Origin: Gammaproteobacteria bacterium
GTDB taxonomy: Bacteria > Pseudomonadota > Gammaproteobacteria > SZUA-229
NCBI GenBank assembly: GCA_026197015.1
Contig: JAPHRB010000046.1
Coordinates: 1-13,884, forward strand
Length of the DNA stretch: 13,884 bases
Reading direction: 5' to 3'
Below the pieces are notes generated by a model. The model had not been told where the DNA came from. It searched no databases and saw nothing but the letters and a program-made list of their open reading frames with translations. Below, one piece after another: positions 6,005-12,900 of the stretch (position 1 is its first letter; each line of letters begins with the position of its first letter). The position numbers were made by a program, and so were the translations under genes.

Positions 6005-6706
6005 ATGGAATTTTCTACAGAAATTATACATGCCTATGCAGATGGTGAGCTGCAAGGCGGTGAAAAAACAGAGTTTGAAAAAGCCTTATTGACTGATACA
6101 AAACTACAGCAAACTCTTGATGATTTATACGCGTTAAAGGCACAGTTACAACATGCATACCAGAATGTGAAACCACCTGTTAAACAACAGGTTTCAAATG
6201 GTAGCTATCGTATGCTGGCGTCTGTGGCTCTTTTAGTTATTACGTTTACAGGCGGCTGGTTTACTAGTGATGTACTGAGCAATCGTATGGGTATGTCAGA
6301 TGAAAGTTCGGTAAACCCGGCAATGCAAGTGCTTGCTGAAAAACCCGGCAAGTATATTTTGCATATTAGCGTGAATGATAATAAGAAATTTAAACAAACC
6401 CTTGATCAGGCAGAAATGTTATTAGCTAATTATCAAAATATTGATCAGGGTATACAATTAGAAATTATTGCCAACGCAGGGGGGCTTGATTTGTTTCGTG
6501 AAAACGCCTCTCCCTATTCGCAACGAGTAAAACATTTGAGTAATGAATATCCAAATATTAAATTCATCGCTTGTAGTAATGCGGTAGAGCGCCTACGTAA
6601 AGAAGGTATTGAGCCTGAAATGATCAATTCAGTACATCATGGTGTAACTGCAATTGAGCAGGTTGTTAAACGCGTACATGAAGGCTGGTCATATATCAAA
6701 ATTTAA
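6005..6706 (+). CDS. Transmembrane anti-sigma factor with periplasmic DsrE-like domain
   Basis: A 233-residue single-pass membrane protein directly following the ECF sigma gene. Residues ~1-65 are predicted cytoplasmic and look like an anti-sigma region ('IIHAYADGELQGGEKTEFEKAL', the usual Y-DGEL helix start). They have no cysteine, so a zinc-binding HxxxCxxC motif is absent. Residues ~70-87 (MLASVALLVITFTGGWF) form the membrane helix. Residues ~115-233 are predicted periplasmic and resemble the neighbouring secreted DsrE-like protein: 'KYILHISV', 'KKFKQTL', 'IQLEIIANAGGLDLF', 'IKFIACSNAV', and the ending 'GWSYIKI'. Cys190 is the only cysteine in the protein and aligns with Cys101 of the paralogue. 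The likely job is to hold the sigma factor at the membrane until the DsrE-like domain meets its signal. The fusion is seen in sequence; the signal and release mechanism are inferred. The gene converges with the DUF302 gene and their stop codons overlap. Confidence 0.85.
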   Translation: MEFSTEIIHAYADGELQGGEKTEFEKALLTDTKLQQTLDDLYALKAQLQHAYQNVKPPVKQQVSNGSYRMLASVALLVITFTGGWFTSDVLSNRMGMSDESSVNPAMQVLAEKPGKYILHISVNDNKKFKQTLDQAEMLLANYQNIDQGIQLEIIANAGGLDLFRENASPYSQRVKHLSNEYPNIKFIACSNAVERLRKEGIEPEMINSVHHGVTAIEQVVKRVHEGWSYIKI

Positions 6707-7173
6707 TTTTTATTTCCTGTCGCAATATTGGTGAGATTGTGTAAAGCATTTTTCATTTTTTTTGAAACATTATCTCTATCTTTTATGTTGTGACGGGAAG
6801 TTATAAATGAAGGATCATTGTAACTTAGCCATACCTGACCAGTTTCATCTTCCCATGCTAGTGCTTTCATAGGCAAATCTATACCTGAAGTTTGTTGAGA
6901 TGTAAAAAACTGACTACCTAATTCAGGATTTCCAAAAATAATAAGCTCGGTAGGTCTGAGTGTAATGCCAATTTCTTTAGCGCGCTCGCTATGGTTCCAG
7001 CGTGTGACAACAGTAATACCTTTCTTTTTTAATGCAGCTTCTAGTCGGTTTATAGTCTCATTAGTATTAAACTTGCTGGCTTTATTTATTAAGCCAGCAG
7101 GCCCGGCGTGACTTAATGCATTGATAGTTAATAAAATTAGAAGTGTAATAACAGATAGTAATGGTTTGTTCAT
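6703..7173 (-). CDS. Periplasmic DUF302-family protein
   Basis: A 156-residue protein: signal peptide (1-23, 'MNKPLLSVITLLILLTINALSHA') followed by one DUF302 domain. Typical DUF302 signatures are 'ETINRLEAALKKKGITVVTRWNHSERAKEIG' (broken here into its two helices and strand, ~39-69), 'LRPTELIIFGNPELGS' (~72-87), 'GIDLPMKALAWEDETGQVWLSYNDP' (~97-121) and a final helix. The biochemical function of the family is unknown. I chose the ATG at 7173 because GAGAA lies just upstream and the signal peptide begins there; the frame could extend to 7221. The stop codon overlaps that of the convergent anti-sigma gene within a shared TTAA. It does not carry the GGAATA motif of its neighbours but has a sigma-70-like site upstream. 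Confidence 0.88.
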   Translation of the reverse strand: MNKPLLSVITLLILLTINALSHAGPAGLINKASKFNTNETINRLEAALKKKGITVVTRWNHSERAKEIGITLRPTELIIFGNPELGSQFFTSQQTSGIDLPMKALAWEDETGQVWLSYNDPSFITSRHNIKDRDNVSKKMKNALHNLTNIATGNKN

Positions 7174-7208
7174 AAGTTTCTCATTTTTTAAGGTTAAACA
7201 CGTAATAT

Positions 7209-7237
7209 AAAATATATGCATACGTGAAATATATCAA
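7209..7237 (-). promoter_or_regulatory. Sigma-70-like promoter of the DUF302 gene
   Basis: On the minus strand: TTGATA (7232-7237), a 17-nt spacer and TATTTT (7209-7214), with the likely transcript start about 30 nt before the ATG at 7173. The surrounding DNA is very A/T-rich, so chance matches are easy and the call is tentative. Confidence 0.35.
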
Positions 7238-7262
7238 CATGAAGTTTGCATAAAAAATATAT

Positions 7263-7289
7263 GGAATAAAAATTATTCTGTAACGTCTA
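7263..7289 (+). promoter_or_regulatory. Putative ECF-sigma promoter of the ModA-like gene
   Basis: GGAATA (7263-7268), continuing as GGAATAAAAA exactly as before the sigma gene, then a 15-nt spacer and CGTCTA (7284-7289). It lies about 46 nt before the start codon of the ModA-like gene. The CGTC-type -10 is typical of many ECF promoters. The spacer is one base shorter than in the two sites at 5237-5370. Confidence 0.55.
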
Positions 7290-7334
7290 TATATGGATAA
7301 TCAAAATTAAAAATAATATAGCTGGAGATTAAAT

Positions 7335-8291
7335 ATGATTAAAAAATCCGTATTAAAAATGTTTACTGCATTGTTGTTGCTAATGTTTTCGTCAATGGTT
7401 AGCGCAAAAGATGCTGGTCATGGTCATGATTATCGTACCTTTAATGTTAATGGTAATATAGGTTATGGAAATATAAAAGATTCATACGACTCGGATCTGG
7501 TTATGTACCTGGCGGGTAATCAGTTTATGGTTATGGAAGAGTTAATAAAGGACTTTCAATCTAAGAACCAGAGTATTAAAACCGTTTATGTTGAAACAAT
7601 TCCGCCGGGACAGATTTTAAAGAAACAATTATTAAAGCAGGGTGAAATAAATGGAGCCAAAACATCTATGACGCCTGACTTGTATGCAAGTGTAAATATA
7701 AATCATCTTAAAAAATTAAATAAAAAAGGGTTGCTTAATAATTATATTATTTATACACATAATAAACTTGAGTTAATGGTGGCTGAAGGCAACCCAAAGA
7801 ATATTAAAGGTGCCGAAGATTTAGGAAGAGGTGATCTTGTGCAGTCACATCCAAATCCTTTAACAGAGGGAATTTTTAAGTTTTATGGTAGTGAGATGTT
7901 AAAAGATCTGGGTATTTATGAAAAGGTAACGGCAGATAAAAAATGCAAAAAATGCTGGGCAGTGCCTCAGAAAACCTGGTTTACTGAGCGTCATCATCGC
8001 GAAACGCCTTATCGTATTGAAAATAATCAGGCAGATGTGGGTATAGTCTGGACGTCTGAAGTTGCGCACGCAAAAGCGGAGGGGCGTAAAATTGATGGCG
8101 TGGCAATTAAGGCGCCTTACAACAAACAAGATAAGGTTGCATACGCTATTGGTATAATGAATAAAGCTAAAAACACTGAAAATGCGAAAATGTTTTTAGC
8201 TTATCTGGCAACACCAGCTGCGCAGAAAATATATGCATCATATGCATTTGTTCCAGCTACAGAAGATGAGCTAAAAATTAAAACTTTTTAA
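7335..8291 (+). CDS. ModA-like periplasmic substrate-binding protein
   Basis: A 318-residue exported protein of the type II periplasmic binding superfamily, closest by eye to the ModA/extracellular-solute-binding group that captures molybdate, tungstate or other small anions. Residues 1-24 are a signal peptide ending SAKDA. Fold features are 'YLAGNQFMVMEELIKDFQ' (~58-75), 'ADVGIVWTSEVAHAKAEG' (~233-250, the usual late strand and helix of ModA-like proteins), 'VAYAIGIMNKAKNTENAKMFLAYLATPAAQKIYASYAF' (interrupted, ~268-305) and 'FVPATEDEL'. Unusual points are a His-rich mature N-terminus (GHGHD) and a CxxC motif (Cys204, Cys207) in the second lobe, which could bind metal or form a disulfide. 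TGGAG 7 nt before the ATG is a good ribosome site. No permease or ATPase gene adjoins, so this is an orphan binding protein. Its promoter-like site matches that of the nearby sigma factor. The ligand is unknown. Confidence 0.8.
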   Translation: MIKKSVLKMFTALLLLMFSSMVSAKDAGHGHDYRTFNVNGNIGYGNIKDSYDSDLVMYLAGNQFMVMEELIKDFQSKNQSIKTVYVETIPPGQILKKQLLKQGEINGAKTSMTPDLYASVNINHLKKLNKKGLLNNYIIYTHNKLELMVAEGNPKNIKGAEDLGRGDLVQSHPNPLTEGIFKFYGSEMLKDLGIYEKVTADKKCKKCWAVPQKTWFTERHHRETPYRIENNQADVGIVWTSEVAHAKAEGRKIDGVAIKAPYNKQDKVAYAIGIMNKAKNTENAKMFLAYLATPAAQKIYASYAFVPATEDELKIKTF

Positions 8292-8311
8292 GGAAGCTTA
8301 AAGTGTACAGT

Positions 8312-8353
8312 AATAACTGTAGGTGTGAGTTCTGGGTTCACCCTACAGTTATT
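8312..8353. terminator. Bidirectional terminator between the ModA-like gene and gltD
   Basis: A perfect 12-bp inverted repeat (AATAACTGTAGG, 8312-8323, with its complement at 8342-8353) encloses an 18-nt loop, some of which may pair further. It lies 20 nt after the ModA-like stop and 8 nt from the gltD stop, between two convergent genes. T-rich sequence follows on the + strand and A/T pairs close both ends, so it can probably stop transcription from both sides. Confidence 0.75.
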
Positions 8354-8360
8354 TCTTGAT

Positions 8361-9809
8361 TCATCTGGATAAGAACTGGTTGATTTCGGCAGCTGCCTGG
8401 CGACCTTCATTGATTCCCCAAACAACTAAAGACTGACCGCGACGGCAATCACCCGCTGCATAAACCCCTTCTATACTGGTGGCGTACTTTCCATATTCGG
8501 CTTTGTAGTTTGAGCGTTCATCATATTCAATTTCTAGCGCATCACTTACATAGTGTTCTGGGCCCAGAAAGCCCATTGCCAGTAATACTAAATCAGCTGG
8601 CCAGTCTTTTTCAGAGCCAGCGACTTCCTGCATTTTCCATTGTCCGGTCTCTTCATCACTTTGCCATTCAACTTCAACGGTTTTAACGCTAGAAATGTTT
8701 CCGTCAGTACCCGTAAAACCTTTGCTTAGTACACAGTAAGTACGAGGGTCTTCTCCCTGAACTTTTTTCGCTTCTTCGTGACCATAGTCTACACGATAGA
8801 TATGAGGCCAGGCGGGCCACGGATTATTTTCAGCGCGAGCTTCAGGTGGCACTGGCATTAACTCGAAGTTAACAACAGACTTGCAGCCATGGCGTAATGA
8901 GGTACCAATACAGTCAGTACCGGTATCTCCACCACCAATAACAACAACATGTTTATCTTTGGCGTTAATATAGTTACCGTCTTGAAGATTTGAATCTAAC
9001 AGGCTTTTTGTATTTGCAGTCAGAAAGTCCATTGCAAAATGAACACCATTTAAATCACGACCATCTACGGGTAAGTCGCGGGGTGTGGTTGCGCCCGTTG
9101 CAAATAAAATGGCATCAGTAGTTTGTTTTAACTCTTTAATATCAATATTGTTACCCACATCAGCATTTGTTTTAAATTCAATGCCTTCGTCTCTCATTAA
9201 CTGAACCCGGCGATCAATAATGCCTTTGTCGAGTTTCATGTTGGGTATACCGTACATTAACAGGCCGCCAATGCGGTCAGCGCGTTCATAAACAGTAACC
9301 GTATGGCCTGCCCGGTTTAATTCCTGTGCCGCCGCCATGCCTGCAGGGCCTGAACCTACAACGGCTACTTTTTTACCACTACGAGTTGCAGGTGCCTGAG
9401 CTGTAATCCATCCTTCATCAAATGCACGGTCTACAATTGCGCATTCAATGTTTTTAATAGTTACTGCAGGACTGTTTATGCCTAATACACATGAGCCTTC
9501 ACAAGGCGCGGGACAGACACGGCCAGTGAATTCTGGAAAATTATTAGTATGATGTAAACGTTCATTAGCGTCTTGCCAGCGATCGTTGTACACCAGATCG
9601 TTCCATTCAGGGATTAGATTATCAACCGGGCAGCCATCATCTGACTGACAGAAAGGAATGCCGCAATCCATGCAACGAGCGCCCTGTGTAACAAGGTGCT
9701 GGTTATCATGTTCGGTATAAATTTCACCAAAATCTTTCAGACGTTCAGTTACGTCACGATACGGTTCAGTCTTGCGTTCGAATTCTTTAAAACCTGTAAT
9801 CTTACCCAT
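8361..9809 (-). CDS. gltD: Glutamate synthase (NADPH) small (beta) subunit
   Basis: The 482-residue small subunit of GOGAT passes electrons from NADPH through FAD and iron-sulfur clusters to the large subunit, which makes glutamate from glutamine and 2-oxoglutarate in the cytoplasm. The N-terminal ferredoxin-like part holds the cluster cysteines (46, 49, 54, 60 and 99, 103, 107). The first dinucleotide-binding motif VGSGPAG (151-157) serves FAD and the second, IGGGDTG (291-297), serves NADPH. The end carries the 'AGDCRRGQSLVVWGINEGR' flavin motif (~452-470). The MGKITGFKEF start resembles the GltD type seen in Gram-positives, cyanobacteria and eukaryotic GOGAT C-termini more than the E. coli type; this is from memory. 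Length and motifs are complete. gltB lies upstream on the same strand, but separated by 151 nt rather than the usual short gap. The ribosome site before ATG 9809 is weak. Confidence 0.97.
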   Translation of the reverse strand: MGKITGFKEFERKTEPYRDVTERLKDFGEIYTEHDNQHLVTQGARCMDCGIPFCQSDDGCPVDNLIPEWNDLVYNDRWQDANERLHHTNNFPEFTGRVCPAPCEGSCVLGINSPAVTIKNIECAIVDRAFDEGWITAQAPATRSGKKVAVVGSGPAGMAAAQELNRAGHTVTVYERADRIGGLLMYGIPNMKLDKGIIDRRVQLMRDEGIEFKTNADVGNNIDIKELKQTTDAILFATGATTPRDLPVDGRDLNGVHFAMDFLTANTKSLLDSNLQDGNYINAKDKHVVVIGGGDTGTDCIGTSLRHGCKSVVNFELMPVPPEARAENNPWPAWPHIYRVDYGHEEAKKVQGEDPRTYCVLSKGFTGTDGNISSVKTVEVEWQSDEETGQWKMQEVAGSEKDWPADLVLLAMGFLGPEHYVSDALEIEYDERSNYKAEYGKYATSIEGVYAAGDCRRGQSLVVWGINEGRQAAAEINQFLSR

Positions 9810-9831
9810 ACTTTGTTTCTAACCTTTTTTA

Positions 9832-9948
9832 AAAAGCATTGTTGTCCGCAAATAAACGCAAATGTTTGTGGTTTGTGCGCCAGTGTCGTTTAACATATTA
9901 ATAATGCTTTTGATTCTATTCGCGTTAATTCGCGGAAAAACTGCTTTT
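9832..9948. repeat. 117-nt unit with ~31-bp imperfect terminal inverted repeats in the gltB-gltD gap
   Basis: The arms are 9832-9863 and 9918-9948. The inner 18 nt of each (CCGCAAATAAACGCAAAT at 9846-9863, and CCGCGAATTAACGCGAAT read on the minus strand from 9935 to 9918) match at 15 of 18 positions. The outer parts both contain AAAAGCA and a T-rich run before CCGC, with a 1-nt length difference. Between the arms are 54 nt without a coding frame. Each arm also has an internal near-repeat (CGCAAAT / CGCGAAT). The unit nearly fills the 151-nt gap between gltB and gltD. It may be a small non-autonomous palindromic insertion or an attenuator-like RNA hairpin adjusting the ratio of the two subunits. 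Confidence 0.6.
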
Positions 9949-9960
9949 AATTCTTTAGCT

Positions 9961-12900
9961 TTAAGCTGCGTTCGCTTTCTTTTTCTGTTCTTCAAGAACG
10001 CGTTTGTAATCTGTTGGCATTACCTTAACAAACTGACTTAACGCTCCGTCCCAGTCTTTTAATAATCGTTCTGCTACAGCAGAGCCAGTATATTTAAGAT
10101 GGTTTTCAATCATTGTTTTAAGTTCGTTTATATCTTCAGCCACAGAAACAGTTTCTAATTCAACCATCTCCATATTGCACCTGGTTGACATGTCGCCCGC
10201 ATGATCCCAGATATAAGCGATGCCGCCACTCATGCCAGCAGCAAAGTTACGTCCGATAGCACCTAACACAGCAATTCGACCGCCAGTCATATATTCACAA
10301 CCGTGGTCACCAATGCCTTCAACAACAGCGGTTGCACCAGAATTTCTCACGCAGAAACGCTCAGCTGCGATACCGTGGAAATAGGCCTCACCAGATGTTG
10401 CACCGTACAAACATACATTGCCGACAATAATGTTTTCTTCAGCCACAAAAGTTGTATTTTTAGCTGGCGCCACAATCACCCGGCCGCCGCTTAAACCTTT
10501 GCCTACATAATCATTAGCATCGCCTTCAACTTCAATAGTGATGCCACTGGCGAGGAATGCGCCTAATGACTGACCCGCAGAACCACTCAATTTAATATTG
10601 ATGGTGCCGTCAGGTAATAAGGCCGAGCCATATTTCTTGGCGACTTCATTTGATAACATGGTTCCTACAACACGGTTTGTATTAATAACCGGTAAGTCGA
10701 TGTTAACGATTGTGCCGTTGTCTAATGCGTCTTTTGATAATTCGATTAACTGATTATCTAATGCTTCATCTAAACCGTGATCCTGTTTAATGGTTTGGTG
10801 GACTTCAACATTTGCATGTGGTTTTTCCGCCGGTGTTAATAACATGCCTAAATCAATGCCAGTTTGTTTCCAGTGCTCAGAATCAGTCGCCTGCTCTAAA
10901 CAATCAACACGACCAATCATTTCATTGATAGTACGGAAACCTAATTGCGCCATGATTTTTCGTAAATCTTCAGCCACCATAAACAGATAATTCACAACAT
11001 GTTCAGGTTTGCCTTTGAACTTCTTACGCAACTCTTTATCTTGAGTTGCAATACCAACGGGGCAAGTATTTAAATGACACTTACGCATCATAATGCAACC
11101 CATGGTAATTAGTGGCGCAGTTGCAAAACCATATTCTTCGGCACCCAGTAATGCGGCCATGGCAACATCACGTCCGGTTTTCATCTGCCCATCGGTTTGA
11201 ATAACAACGCGCGAACGTAGATCATTCATTACCAGCGTTTGATGGGTTTCAGCTACACCTAACTCCCATGGTAGACCTGCATGTTTGATTGAGGTGATGG
11301 GTGAAGCGCCGGTGCCACCGTCATGGCCCGCGATAACTATGTGATCTGCATGTGCTTTAGTTACCCCAGATGCAATTGTTCCAACACCATTTTCTGCCAC
11401 TAACTTAACCGAGATGCGAGCAGCACGATTAGCATTTTTTAAATCGTGAATTAGCTGTGCTAAATCTTCGATAGAATAAATGTCGTGATGAGGTGGCGGG
11501 CTGATTAAACCTACGCCTGGTGTTGAATGACGTAAACGAGCAATCAAGTCATCAACCTTGGTACCCGGCAACTCTCCACCCTCACCAGGTTTTGCGCCCT
11601 GTGATACTTTAATTTGTAACTCGTCAGCGTTGGTGAGGTAATTAATTGTTACACCAAAACGACCTGATGCAACCTGTTTGATTGCCGAGCGACGTGAGTC
11701 GCCGTTTGGTTCAGGTATCCAACGAGCATCATCTTCACCGCCTTCACCTGTGTTTGATTTGCCGCCCATGCGATTCATGGCAATAGCTAAAGATTCATGT
11801 GACTCAGGTGAAATAGAACCAAAACTCATTGCGCCAGTTGCAAAACGTTTTACAATTTCTTTGGTTTCTTCAACTTCACTAATATCAATCGCCGGATTTA
11901 CACCGGTTTTAAAATTTAACATGCCGCGAAGCGTACATTTTTTAGTATCTTCATTAGCAAGTTTAACAAAACGATCAAATGCGTTCTTGTCTCCACTGCG
12001 TGCTGCTTGCTGTAATGATGCGATGCTTTGTGGGTTCCACATATGTTTGTCACCCTGGGTGCGCCAGTGCATATCACCCTGGTTGGGTAAAATAGAAATA
12101 TTCTTCTCGTTATAACCTAAAGCATGACGACGAATAGATTCTTCAGCAAGCACATCAAAACCAACGCCTTGAATGCGGCTCGCTGTGCCGTCAAAGCAAC
12201 GCGCAATTACTTCATCCGCTAAACCGACTGCTTCAAAAATTTGTGCGGCTTTGTAAGATTGCAAGGTAGATATGCCCATTTTAGCAAATACTTTAAACAT
12301 GCCTTTGCCAACGGACTTTCTATAACCATCAACAATTGTATCGTCGGTATTGTAAGTCTCAGAATCAAATAACCCTTTACGCTGGGCATTCCATAATGCT
12401 TCGAAAGCAAGGTATGGGTTAATGGCATCTATGCCATAACCAGTTAACAGGCAATGATGATGAACTTCTCGTGCTTCGCCAGATTCTAAAACTAAACCAA
12501 TGCGGGTACGTAAATGTTTTTGTACCAGATGTTGATGAACTGCGCCAGTTGCAAGTAATGCACTTACCGGTACGCGACTATCAGAAATATTTCGATCTGA
12601 TAATATAATTAAACTGTGGCCATCGTTGATAGCTTGTTCAGCTTCATCACATATGCGATCAATGGCTTTTGCTAAACCAGCCGTGTTTTCAGACTTGTCA
12701 TAAGTCATGTCTAAAGTGGCCGTAGTCCAGCCACGGAAATCCATGTGTTTAAGTGAAGCTAGTTCTTCATTGGTTAGAATCGGATGTGGTATTAACAAAC
12801 GATGCGCATGTTCTTCAGAACTTTCTAAAATATTTTTTTCAGGACCAATGTAACATTGCAAAGACATAACTACTTCTTCACGAATTGAGTCAATCGCAGG

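Noticed and set aside
5819..6055. 78-aa minus-strand frame across the sigma/anti-sigma junction
   Set aside because: It overlaps two well-supported, coupled + strand genes, and its translation is Cys-rich with no family features.
11678..12115. 145-aa open frame on the + strand opposite gltB, and others at 10303, 10790, 13419 and 13490
   Set aside because: They are antisense shadows of the conserved gltB coding sequence with no supporting start signal.
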